NCBI GenBank assembly: GCA_039621445.1
Contig: CP154955.1
Location: forward strand, 22,840,064-22,904,063
Length of the DNA stretch: 64,000 nt
Source: Euglena gracilis
Lineage: Eukaryota; Euglenida; Euglenophyceae; Euglenales
Direction of reading: 5' to 3'
How positions within the stretch are numbered: the first letter of the stretch is position 1; every line of letters starts with the position of its first letter. Positions 22,990 through 33,836 of the stretch are shown piece by piece. Below the pieces are notes generated by a model that searched no databases, was not told where the DNA came from, and saw only the letters and a program-made list of their open reading frames with translations. A program made the translations under genes and the position numbers.

Positions 22990-25000
22990 TTTCGGGCGAA
23001 AAGAATCTTCGGGGTGGCTCGTGCGGGAACAGCCTGCACAAGGGCAGCCGGTTTCTGCGTCGCTATCACTGGTTCCACATTCACGTTTCCAGGCACCACA
23101 ACCGGTGCTGGGAGTGCGACTGTAGAAGATGACGAACTCTCCTTTAGGTCTCTTTCTATCTGGAGGAGCTTATCGTTTATTCTTGCTGCTGCAAATTCTG
23201 AACAAAAACTGGTTGGCCACTTGCCCCAAAGCAGACGGAACCCCTCCCTCAACATATTGAACTGCCCCCTGCAGGTTTTGTGTTTAGGATGAGTATGATT
23301 GGAGTCCCAGCGAAAAACCCCCATAGCACCCTCCAAATCATAGATCCCCTTTTCTGCCGATTGTTGCCCCCCAGCAATGCTTTACATCAAACTATGCTGC
23401 ACCTGTGACTGCACAGCTTCATTATGCAGGACCCTGCCATGAATTTGTTGTATCAACGTATCCTGACTCTGGGTAAGCACCGTAAATTGCTGATCCAGTG
23501 TCAGTATTTGTTGATTCTGCTTTTCATGGACAAATCTGATTTCCATCATTTGCTCCTGTTGAAAAAAATTCACCTCTTGTTGGATTTCTTGCAGTCCTTT
23601 CTCAAATTCTCATTTTTCTGCCTCTCCGTTTGATATTTCCTTTCAAACTGTTCCACCAAATTATTTTCTGACCTGACACAGGTCATTTGGATTTGGAGTT
23701 CAGCCACGGCCCGCTGAAAAAAATTGGAAACATGGTCCTGCTGCTGTGCAGAAAATTCCAGCGTATGTTGATCAACCTTATTTCTGCATTGAAGCAAAAT
23801 CTGCTCAGCCTTTTGGTCCAATGTATTTGCTAATTTGTTGCCCTCCGCAACCAGGTGCTCCACTACTTGTGCCCTCGTCTCATCCAAAGACTTTTCAATA
23901 TGGGCAGCGAGTGGCTGTGCATCACGCAGAACCACTTGCTCCTCCATACTCGAAACTCTGGCATTCATCTGATTAAGCTGAATTGACAGCCCCTGGGACC
24001 ACCGTACATTTTCTTCCTCCCAAAATGGGTTTTGGGAGCCGGTCCCTCCTCCCCACAATCCATTTGGTGCTGGGCTGGCTGGCTAGAATCATTGTTCAGA
24101 AAAATGTCAGTTTGCCCATCTTTCTGAGCATCACCCACCCCCAGATCTTGGTGGGGTCTTTTCACCTCGATCACTGACTCATCAGATGGAGGTGTGCCCC
24201 TCCCTCAAATTAGGGTATTGGTAGGGAAGCCCTTCATCGGGTCTTCCAATGGCTCCCCCCCTGGGTGTAAACTTCTCTGCCACTCTTGCACCCGTGCCTT
24301 CACCACCTCCCGTGGATATCTCCCACCCTCCTCTTTTTCAAACACATCCAAGGGAACTTGGGCTTGGATAAGGTCTGGCATAACTTTATCCGTTAGCTCA
24401 TTCCCTTGGGAACCCCCCTGGACCTCCCCTATGGTCGCTCCCGCTAAACAGGGACCATGTAGAGAATGGGGCAGGGGGACAGGGAGTAAAGGAAGATGTT
24501 CACTGGGCTGAAAGTGTGTACGGGTATTCACAAAACCCAGCCCTCCAGTGGGTGCTGCTACCCCACTGAAGGTCTGATCCCCGTTAAAATTACCAATTGC
24601 TGTCCCAGGAAAACACATTGGTGAAATATCAGGGTTTCCAGCAGTGTGCAAAAATGCTGGGGTCGAATCTGAGGTTGTAACGGGGTTCCACTCAATTTGC
24701 TGAACATCGGTGGGCTGATTTGTAAACTCCAGGTTTCTGGGTCCACTGGGAGATACAAAATCAGAAAAATTGGATATCCCCATCCCCATAAAAACGTCTG
24801 CCAGATTTCCTGAAAAATCCTGGTGTCCTGCCGAAAGTAAATGCCTCAGCAGCCGGCTGGGAAATTAACACAAGTGCATCCAGGTTTTCGTTCAAAGAGT
24901 GTGCCATATCTGAAATGGCGTGAGAAGTATTTCCACCAATCTGAAACTGGGGGAGAATTTCTGAGAATACCAAAAAGTGGCTGCATTTTCAAACTGATCA
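22990..25000 (-). pseudogene. E locus: degenerate coiled-coil protein gene, family not recognised
   Basis: A chain of minus-strand frames with coding character, broken by frameshifts and stops. From right to left: 24973-24761 (HAISDMAHSLNENLDALVLI); 24789-24205 (Pro/Gly-rich, ending QEWQRSLHPGGEPLEDPMKG); 24058-23570 (Gln/Glu-rich coiled coil, LNQMNARVSSMEEQVV and LANTLDQKAEQILLQCRNKV); 23573-23382 (coiled coil); 23336 to about 22990 (RWDSNHTHPKHKTC, ILFARNRP at the satellite joint). Length and coiled coils would suit the gag of another retroelement or a structural protein. No zinc knuckle, RT or LTR is seen beside it. Confidence 0.45.
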
Positions 25001-27780
25001 TGACTAACAACGTGATCAGTTGACAAACCTCTGCGACCATGTCCGCGGAACCTGTCCTCGGGGTCCCCGGCGTAGGATCGATTTTCAAAAGTTCCGTGGC
25101 CTTCAGCCACTCCTGTGTGCGTCGGCAGGTTTTCCCCCAATCCCCCCCCAGGGGCTCTCTCCCCCCGCAACCCGGAGGGCTGCAGGTCCCGTGGTCTCGG
25201 CGCACGCCCCACCCTGCCCGGCCCCCTCGAGGGGAACCGGACACAGCGAGTGCAGGGGGTGGGCGCTCAGGTCCACCCCCCGGAGTGCTTTGGGCTGTTA
25301 CTAAGAATGGGGTTAAACCTGGAATTTACCTAACCTCGGCCCGTGGACTCCCTACTTGCTTTTCCCCTCCCAAATTAACCGATGTGCGCATGCTCGTGCG
25401 TGTCACACCGCTCGCTCCGCTTGCAAAAATTGAATTGAAGCACAAACGAATCAATTGAACTATTGTGAGCGAAATTGAGTTTGTGCAGAGTACTTGAGTT
25501 CGTGGGATACAATCGAGAGATGGAAGTCGAAGCAGAATATAGGAAAAATGGGAAGACCCTGCAGAGGGGACAACGTGTTCTTTAAATTCTGTGTTCTGCC
25601 CCCCCCCCGAACTTCGGCTCCGAAGGAGCCTAAATCAGGGGGGCAATTAATTCATTCGACCCCCCGATTTCGGCTCTAAACAGCCAAAAATAAGGTTGGG
25701 GAATGGAAGCAATTCTGTTTTATTGCGGGGCTGCCTCCCCACCCAGTTCTGGGCTCTTGGCACCGAACTGGCTGGGGTGTTTATGTTTTGGGCTGAAATA
25801 TTCGGCGAACAATTTTTCTTTTCACAGCCCCCCACCCCATCGTTGGGGGCTGACCCAGCCCGAAACGGTTGAGAGGAGAAATATTTTTTATGCCAACCGT
25901 CTGTGGAAAATCCTTCAAAATTTCTTTCCAAAATCCTGGCTTTGTTCCCTGTCTGAAAACAGGAGGAAAAACCTTTGGGGGAAAACCTGCATTAGATTAA
26001 TTGAAGAATCTGTAAATTCTGCACTAACATACCAGAAAAAAAAACGGAAAAAAATTCGAAAAAACCGAGAAAACAAACTGTCACTGCCACATCCACAGCC
26101 GTTCTCATCCTGATGGTTTAAATCCCCCCCCCAGGGTTTTCGGTTCGGCACAACCGTAAACCTGGTGGAGGTAAAAATGCATCAACCACAGCCCAAATCT
26201 GTGGCTCTTGGTATTTTTGCTACCCCCCCCTCCCCGACCTGCAATCAGCCGACCCAGGTTCGGGGAGGGAAAGAGCTGCCGCCCCCAGGGCGTTCGGTTC
26301 TGCAAAACCAAAATCTTGGTGGAGGAACATTATAAAACTGCCCAGCTTCACATATTCCGGTGCTGCTGAACGCCTGAACCTGGAGGTCAACAACGCAGGT
26401 CACGGAGTGGACGAAACAACCAAAACTACTCCAAAACTGCTGGGCGAACCGTAAAAATCATCCGTTCAAACAGCCTCGCTCACGGTGCTGCAATACCATT
26501 GGATTTCTCCCGAAAAGTCCGGGGAGGAGTAACAATAAAAATTGTTACCCTTTTCCGCTTTTGTTGAAAAGCACAAAGGAAAAGAGAATTGTTGGGACCA
26601 CAGACTCGGAAAGGAAAGTACTTTGTGCCACTTCGAGCGTTGTAAAGCAAAGAATAAAATTGTAATTCTAATGGGACGTCGCCCTGTTAATTCTAAAAGA
26701 AGAGTTGCAAAGCACCAAACCCTGTTGCCTTGAAAACACTAAACCGTGACTGATAACCCCTGCCCTCCTGGAAGCCATGACTGCAAAGAGGACCGCCAAG
26801 GCTGAAACCAGGACCCAACCACCAAACATGATCCTATAACCACCGGGGGGTTATAAGTTGGGGGGGTTATGTTTCGCAGAAATATATAAGATTCAATTTG
26901 GTGGATTACATGAAGAAAAGTGATCGGCATGTGACTCACCTGATCAATACCACAAGGTCTCGTGCCAGGGTTGTTTGCGGGATTTCATATGTAACTCAGG
27001 TTCAGAATCTCAAAGTTCAACTCCTTTTAAGCCGTGTCAAATTGTTGGTGATTGTTGAAGCCAAGGCTCTTGTTCGTCATTGCTGAAGCCAAGTCGTATC
27101 TGTGGTCATTGTTGAATCCAAGTCAAAATTATTGACCATTATTGGAGGCAAGTCAATTGATCATTGTTTCTCCTTCCTACGGTTTCCTCCACTCATGGTC
27201 CGGTGTACCCATGGATTGAGGTACCCCGATTTTTTTTTTGCATCGTGGCTCTGTTTGGTTTTTGGGAAGACAGCCAACCACCGTGATTTCCAGAAAATTT
27301 CAGCAGACTTTTCTTGGCATCACCTTGAAGCTCAAAAATCTTTGAAGGCAAAAAATGGCAAGGATTTTCTCCCGGATTAAACTTTTTTGGATGAGATGTT
27401 TCAAATTTTAAGCAACAAGGTTGGCTGGTTGGTTGGAGGAAACATGAAGTGGATGTTGATGTGCCCAGTGCCCGAAGAGGTCTATCATGGGGCGGTCCGC
27501 CACGAAGGGGATGTCCAACAACGCCCCATATGGTGGCGTGGTTCAGGACGGTGGGCTAAACGGTCTTTTTTGCAACATTTTCAGCCTCATTTTTGACTTT
27601 CCAGTTGCTGCTTTTATGATTCACGCAACGTCTTTCAGCCCCCCCGAAATGTCCACAGTCTGTTTTGGAATTGCAATCAGTTTTCCTTCAAAATTGAATT
27701 TTCACGCATCGTAGGTGAGGAGAACGACAATCGGCAATTACCCCCCCGCCACGATCGTTCAGTCCACCGTTGTCGATGTT
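25001..27780. other. 2.8 kb without a recognisable gene
   Basis: All frames are short. Composition alternates between homopolymeric C/G runs (for example 25596-25610, 26218-26230) and AT-richer stretches. Two loosely similar blocks near 26140-26190 and 26290-26330 share TTCGGTTC…CAAAACC…GGTGGAGG. I see no LTR, satellite or splice-supported exon chain. Possibly intergenic or intronic host DNA. Confidence 0.5.
27048..27165 (+). repeat. Short degenerate tandem repeat, about 29-bp unit, 4 copies
   Basis: Units start near 27048, 27076, 27105 and 27134, each a variant of GTCATTGTTGAAGCCAAGTC followed by about 9 variable bases. Divergence between units is high. Confidence 0.55.
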
Positions 27781-27782
27781 TT

Positions 27783-28946
27783 GTGTGGCTGTCCATGGAG
27801 TCCCACATGAATTTTCACAGCCCCGAAACGAGGTTCGGAAGCCGCGGCAGCGGCCTGGTGCGATCGGAACCCCTCCTCCTGCTGATCCCCGACTTGGACT
27901 CCACCGACACGCTCCGACTGCCTGGGACCCCTGTTCCCACCTCGTTCGACTCTGACATCAGCGCCGTGCTGCCCCCCCCGCCGCAGCAGCCTGGGCCCTC
28001 AGCCACAAGGCCCGCAACCGGCTGCAACACGCGCTCAACGGCAACACAACAACGACCCGTCCCTCTCGACCGACAGCAGCTGCAGAAGCTGCGGGAGGCG
28101 GGCAAGCTGCGTGCGGCTGGCTGGTCGGTGCCCGCCGTCGATAACAAGCTGCCGGTGCGGGTGTACGAAACCCTCATCCCGAAGGAGTGGCTGCTGCAAC
28201 TGGCGTCCGACATCCGACGCCTGGACGAGCCTGACCAGGGGTTTGGTGGTGGCGGTGGATTTCGCCTCTAGAGCTGACCTCACCGATGCAGACCTGGTCG
28301 CCTGCCCCGACTCGAGGCGCTGGTCCGAAGACGCCCGCCACCTTATCGCACCGAGGCCTCACCTGCGGGAGCTGGTGCTCACCCTGCTGCGGCGAGCCGA
28401 GGTGGAACACCCGGCATCGCTGGTTTCCTTGGCAGTCGTCGTCGACCGCAACCGGTGCTCTGCTTATTTGGACGTGTCAACGCTCCGCCCCCTGCTTGGT
28501 GTTGCTGCTGCCCTATTCGAAGATACCTACTTTGAGGTGGAGGTGGAGGCTTTGGCAGGCGCGCGCCGGTCTTGCGCATTCCCGCCGCGGTGAAGCGCTG
28601 GCCGCCTGCAGGGCCTATAGACCCTCCACAGGTGCGAGCTGCTCGCCCTTCTCGTGGTTCCGCGGGCGGAAGAGGTGCAGTGGACGTGCGGCAGCGGCTG
28701 TGGCGGCCTGTTCCTCCAGCCGTTCTGGACAAAGGAGACGGCGCCGGCCTTGCAGCGGGAGCAGTTCAGGCTGCTGTACCTGCGAGGCCGGATTGCGGAT
28801 GCCGCTGCGCTGTGGGACGCCCTCCACCATGCGCCCGGCGTTGCTGGTCTTCTCCCTGCAGGAAAAGGACATCGCGGTTCGGATCAGCGTGGGGCGGCGC
28901 AGTCCTTGCGGTCGTCCAGTGGAAGGTCCGCGGGGTGCTGAACGAC
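27783..28946 (+). pseudogene. GC-rich coding-like region interrupted by element C, function unknown
   Basis: Three frames with protein character follow each other. 27783-28271 includes QLQKLREAGKLRAAGWSVPA and ETLIPKEWLLQLASDIRRLD. The sense shifts near 28240 into a frame reading LVVAVDFASRADLTDADLVA and HLRELVLTLLRRAEVEHPAS (to about 28560). After another shift comes LQREQFRLLYLRGRIADAAA (about 28750-28850). Codons are strongly GC-rich at third positions, unlike the retroelements. Either exons with unrecognised junctions or a frameshifted gene. Element C begins at 28947 and cuts it. I do not recognise the family. Confidence 0.4.
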
Positions 28947-28973
28947 TGTTTACCAGGCAGCCGTAAGGCCATG

Positions 28974-29034
28974 GTACTGTGTATGTAGGTATAAGCCTAC
29001 GGCCAGATATAGCTCTGAGCCCCATACACAGTAC
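28974..29034. other. 12-bp perfect stem in the LTR
   Basis: GTACTGTGTATG (28974-28985) pairs perfectly with CATACACAGTAC (29023-29034). The loop holds smaller stems such as TAGG-TATAAG-CCTA. It is repeated in the 3' LTR. D keeps only the right arm, because its LTR lacks the first 44 bases. Confidence 0.85.
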
Positions 29035-29044
29035 TATGCTAGGT

Positions 29045-29097
29045 GGTATTCCTACAGATGGCCAACGGCCTGAATTAGGAATACCAAAGCCTAATTC
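29045..29097. promoter_or_regulatory. Two overlapping, mutually exclusive hairpins in the LTR
   Basis: GGTATTCCTA (29045-29054) pairs with TAGGAATACC (29076-29085). GAATTAGG (29072-29079), which overlaps the right arm, pairs with CCTAATTC (29090-29097). The two stems cannot form together. GGCC-AAC-GGCC sits in the first loop. The arrangement is retained in the C 3' LTR and in D. The position, shortly before the acceptor-like CAG, suggests an RNA switch, but this is inference. Confidence 0.6.
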
Positions 29098-29395
29098 TGG
29101 TTCTCCTCTCCACAGGTGGTATTCTATTCTATTCTATTCTATTCTTCTCATTTCATTTTGTCTTTGCAAGACTTGATTTCCAAGTTTGCTTTTTCACATT
29201 TTGAAGTCCTGAAAGGACACTTGTCACTTTCCTGGTCCGTAGCCCATAGGGCTCCTCCCCTGTCTTGTGCTCTGCCTCTTAATTGGGGAAAAGGGCAATA
29301 CAACTTTTATATTTATTTTATATTTTTCCTGTTACTCCTACTTATATCCTTTTCTGCACACTAAAGGGCGAAAGCGATAAGGTAGGACGTACACT

Positions 29396-29655
29396 TGGTA
29401 GCAGTTTAGGTTTTTCGATCCTTTTGACCGCAAACGGTCGTGTGGTGCCCCGCCTATAGGCGAACACAGGCACTACAAGCCGTTTACGGCCAAAGCCGTA
29501 CGCACGGACACGTCCTCTGACGGTTCGCAGTATACGCTGCTTCAAACCTCAGAGTTCGGGTCTCTGCTTACTTTTTATACTATCCCCTCTTTTTGCACTT
29601 GTTCCTGCATTTTACCCCACAAACTACACTTGGTTTTTGCGTTTCTGCCTTAAAA
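29396..29655 (+). promoter_or_regulatory. PBS and structured leader of copy C
   Basis: TGGTAGCAG (29396-29404) matches the complement of the initiator tRNA-Met 3' end. The leader then packs small stems: GACCG-CAAA-CGGTC (29426-29439), CGCCTATAGGCG (29451-29462), GCCGTTTACGGC (29479-29490) and ACGGC-CAAA-GCCGT (29486-29499). A packaging or dimerisation signal is plausible at this place; that is inference. Confidence 0.65.
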
Positions 29656-32600
29656 ATGCAGAGCACAACTCCCATCGACTACGCTGCATTGATTGGTTCA
29701 CTTCGTGGACTTGAACATGCAGCACCATTGACCAGCTCTATTGAGCATTCACAACCCCATAGGGGTAATCAAGCATTGATCCATTCCAAAGGTAATCCTC
29801 CTTCCCCGCGTGTGTCACACCTATCGGTGTCTGTGTCGAGTTATCCTCCCCCCGCCCAATGGGCATCCCCACACCTATCGGTGTCAAGCTCTATAGAGCA
29901 ACCCCATGCCCAACAGGCAGAACCTCTTTTGTTGGAAAGCCGATCGGCTAAAACCCATTCCCCCCAGCGAGATCTCGTACTGGTGCCGATAGGCACATTT
30001 GACTCTGAGGCGGATACGCCACGGAAAATTTTTGTTGAGGGTGGGTTAGAAACACCATGTTTCTTTCAGCCCCCCCCCCTATGCTTCCCCCCACAAGTCC
30101 GATTGGACAATTGCCCGCACCACCCGATACGGGTTCGTTCCCTGCATTACCATGGCACCCGGAGATGCGTTTAACGGTTCCTGCTTATACAAGCCCCTCC
30201 GAGTCCATGAGCAGTGATGCGGAAGAGTTGTAAAATATTTCCCCTCAACCGATCACCGTGATTCAGCGCATAGTCGCAAATCTTCCAGTGGACCACCCGC
30301 TAACGCGGCAAATTTCCCATGTTCACACTTGTGTAGCGGATTGCGCTATGACACTTAACAAGGTACTGGATTTTGATGAGAACAACCAAAAGGTTGTAGA
30401 GCACAAGCTCAATTACCTTTGGAGTTATGTGCGTGATGTTGGTCAATATTGCCAAACAAATTTTCAGTCCACTAATGTGGACCTCGCAACTTTGCGTCAA
30501 GGATTAGACAGACATTTGCAGGCATATTTGCCACAACACTTCCAAAAAGTGGGTGAAGCCATGTGTGAAACACAATCCCGCAATGATGTGATTTTCTCCA
30601 ACATGCAACATAGTTTGCAAGCTCTGTCCCATCAATTGGAGCCAATTACGGCAATTTTTCCACAATTGCAGCAAAAATTGCATGAGCCCCCCATCAAAAA
30701 TCCCGTTTTGGGACAATTTATTACCATGGAGCAATTCTCCACACTTGGAATCGCATTTCAGGAAGCGCAACAGCGCATTTTCCAACTGAGCGGTGATTCC
30801 GCGAATTTTACCCACTTTTCTGCCCAAGCCAATGAAAGTTTTGCCCCCCGCACGTATGTGCAACAATTGGAGGAAAGACTTTCCCGATTGGAGCAGAAAT
30901 CTTGCCATTGTGGTGAGATTCCCGCTGAAATTGCAAGTTTTCACACCCAAATCGCGAATATCGCGAGTAGGATTGAGAATTTGCAGCAACAGTGGCAAAA
31001 TGACACAATGGAATTCCGAACCGCAATCGCGGATTTGCAAAACCGCAATGCGGCAACCCGTGCACCAACACCGGATATTAGTGGACTCAAAGCCACCATG
31101 TCCGATTTGCACAAACAGTTACAACAGGATGTTGGTAACATTGAAGCCTCATTGGCTAAATTACACACCCGCTATGCGGAAGTAGCTGGTAGGATCCCGG
31201 ATGTTACCGGCATTCAAACCGCGATAGCGGATTTGCACAAACGCATGCAAGAAATGAGCACAAAAATGCTTCAGGTGCAATCACCACCCCAAGGCACATT
31301 GCCGTTACCAACACCTACCCCCACACTCCCAAAAACACACTTGGACAAGATTTGCGCTGAAATGCGCGCGGAAAATCACCAAATCATGCAAGGATTTTGT
31401 GACAGTCTCATGAACACCGAGAAAACGGTGAAGCAGGATGTCACAAAACTGCAAAATGACATTACCGCGCTATCCGCGCAAGTTTCTGTCTTGATGGAAC
31501 AGCCAATGGCTGAAAAAGTCAAAAGTCCGCATTCGGACCACCCCACCAAGCCATCTCCACAATTGGAGGCCATTTCCAGTGCGATGCGCACTTTGGTGAC
31601 AAGAGTACAGGAATTGGACACTGGGTTTGGTGCAATTTCGCACGACTTTCAGTCAATTTCTGACAAAGTCCCGCTTTTGGATGAACTACTCTCATACCGT
31701 AGGCAGATTAAGCGTTTGCAGGAGGATGTGGGTCGGATAACCGACAATTGGCAGGTTGTTGACCATTTGGAGCAAAGTGTGCATGAATTTGCAACAAATT
31801 TGGACCAAATTCACGCACAACTGCGTTCCATCCACCAAAACCCGCAATCGGGTATGGTTGGCACACTTGCCGCATCTTCCAGCTCCAAAAGCGCTATTCG
31901 CGCACCAATTCCCGAGTCCACAGGCACATTGCCACCAAATCGCGTTTCCGCTCATGCGGTGGTTCCCCCACTAGCATTACCAGTCCCAATGGACGAGTTT
32001 TCGGATGATGAGTCGGGTTTTCAAGCGAAAACCAGACCCACCCCCCTCTTAAATCAAGAGATTCGGGAATCCGAACTTATTTGTGGTATGATCCGCACCC
32101 CCACACCGGGTATTGGTCACACCTCCCAAATTCGCTTGGTAGCACCAGTGGTGCAACCATGTGATACCTCACCCCCACATGCGCAACCGCATCACCATTC
32201 GCGCAATCGTGATTCCCCACATTTGCATGGTACCTATGGCACACTAAGTGGTATGTTCCATGCGCAATCGCAAAAATAACCCGAACAATACCCTTGGTGC
32301 AACCACCGGAGTACCTGCACATGGTGCGATTTCGCGCCCGGGCCCACACCCTGGAATAGCACCCAAGGGCCACGGGTTTCTCAGAAAGATTTCAAAGGCA
32401 CCATCGCGATAGCGAACAAGGTGAAGCCCCAATGGGACGGTGACCCCACCACGTGGAAACAATTTTTCCGCGATTGGGAATATTACTGGGATTTGAAGGG
32501 ACCCACCCAAGATGACAACCCGGAGGTAATCAAGATGGAATTCATCGATTGCCTCCCCAGGGATGAAAAAGAACGCGCCAGACAATTGGTCATTGGCAGG

Positions 32601-33806
32601 CGCATTTCTTTTGAAGAATTGGTTGAGCAATATGCTTCTTCATGCTCCAGTTTGGTTTCCAGAATCAGTCTGGAAAACAAATGGCGCCAATTCACCCCCC
32701 CGGACCGCAAATGGAAGTCGATAGACTTGTGGTACTCCAAGTGGCTTGCATTAGCAGCCGAGGTTGATGAGTTAGGGGAAAAGCAAATCAAAGAACAATT
32801 TGATGCGGTATTACTGCGCTACATCCCCAAACTCATCAAGGAAATTCACCGCGAGGAACTCGCGGGACACATTTTGACTCTCGATGAGAGATGGAATTAT
32901 ATTTCCAAACAAATGAAGTTATCACAACTTCTGGGACAGATTGAATCGGCATATCACCACCACCCTATCGCGGGTGTACCCACCGGTTCAGTCTATGCAG
33001 TCCAAAGGACTACCCCCCCAAAATCACCAAAATCACCATCCAGTGATTCCAAAACGCGCTATCCGCGCTCAAACCCCAAATCCCCGACACGGGAATCCAA
33101 ACCGCGCTATTCGCGCTCTTCTGACCAAGTTTCGGACAAAGTGTGCTTTTTGTGTAATCAACCGGGACATATGTCTCGCGAATGTCCGAACCCCCAAGCG
33201 CGAAAGCGCAGTAAGAGCCCCCGAGGATCCCTCACTTCCTGGAGTTCGCGTTCCTCACGATCTGCGCATTCGCAGCGGTCGGGATACCGATCGGGTGATG
33301 GAAGACCGCGTTCCCGTTCACCCCACCGCAATAGCGGACGTGGTTTCAAACCGCGAGGTCGGTCCCCCCGCCCCCCTACCCGCAATCGGGATGCCAATCG
33401 CGATTCTTCGCGCTCTCGGTCGCGAAGTGGGTCATCCTCTTCACGATCCGACCGCGGTCGAGCGGATAACCTCTCCCCGCGTCGCTATGATGCCAAAAGG
33501 CAATCGCAATCGCGAACCCGTTGTTCCCTTTGTGGGTCTAAAGACCACCATTCATCCAAGTGCCCCCGTTCCCGCTCTCCCCGCCCTAGCCATGGTCGTC
33601 GCGATTCCAATCGCGGTTCTGCCAATAGGCAGCGGGTTGGTTTCAAAATATCCTCTATCGAGGAAAAAGACCTGGCTTCGGGCAGGGAGAGGGATGAGAG
33701 CACCGAGGATGAGTTGGTGGAAGACAGGAATGCCATTCGCGCGATACGCGCAATTTATTCTAGGAAGTCCACCATAGGCCAAAAGGCCGACTCCGATATG
33801 GAGTAG
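29656..33806 (+). pseudogene. gag of copy C, interrupted
   Basis: ATG at 29656 (MQSTTPIDYAALIGSLRGLE). The first frame runs through GGLETPCFFQPP into a 10-C tract (30070-30079), after which the homologous frame is shifted by -1. Further lesions are TAA at 30231 (D has GAA) and TAA at 32277-32279, both in an otherwise continuous frame. The 673-codon coiled-coil part (30258-32279) and the 3' part (32280-33806) share that frame. The latter has the capsid-like region (QWDGDPTTWKQFFRDWEYYW), CCHC knuckle 1 (CFLCNQPGHMSREC), an Arg/Ser-rich stretch (SSRSRSRSGSSSS) and knuckle 2 (CSLCGSKDHHSSKC). It ends at the readthrough UAG. Confidence 0.85.
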
Positions 33807-33836
33807 GGGAGCCCGAGGTCTGAGGGCACGGACCTC
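33804..33836 (+). promoter_or_regulatory. gag-pol UAG readthrough signal (copy C)
   Basis: TAG at 33804-33806, then 8 nt (ggggagcc), then GAGGTCTG-agggca-CGGACCTC (33815-33836), an 8-bp stem with one U-G pair. The frame stays open from gag through the UAG into pol. B has the same signal with a fully Watson-Crick stem. Confidence 0.7.

Larger units (their letters stand above)
17476..23857. repeat. 6.65-kb tandem duplication, copy 2
   Basis: Second copy of the block. It is about 265 bp shorter in its satellite part (the offset falls from 6650 to 6385 by the E relic), so units were lost or gained after duplication. The two copies differ at scattered positions including small indels, for example a 24-bp segment after the ORF3 start that is present here and absent in copy 1. 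After 23857 the unduplicated E sequence continues. Confidence 0.85.
28947..29395 (+). repeat. 5' LTR of copy C
   Basis: Starts TGTTTACCAGGC and ends GTACACT before the PBS. The start is fixed by alignment with the 3' LTR, upstream of which the sequences diverge. It contains a 12-bp stem (28974-28985 with 29023-29034), a pair of mutually exclusive stems (29045-29097), the conserved CTCTCCACAGGTGGTATT block and an ATTCT microsatellite (about 29118-29146). Confidence 0.9.

Noticed and set aside
25001-27780. Host protein-coding gene
   Set aside because: No frame exceeds about 140 codons, no consistent codon bias and no exon chain could be built.
28971-29034. tRNA gene in the LTR because of the 12-bp stem
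   Set aside because: No B-box GGTTCGANTCC, no anticodon arm geometry and no CCA-end acceptor pattern.
29118-29146. ATTCT microsatellite as an independent repeat locus
   Set aside because: It is part of the LTR and appears identically in the 3' LTR, so it is covered by the LTR annotation.
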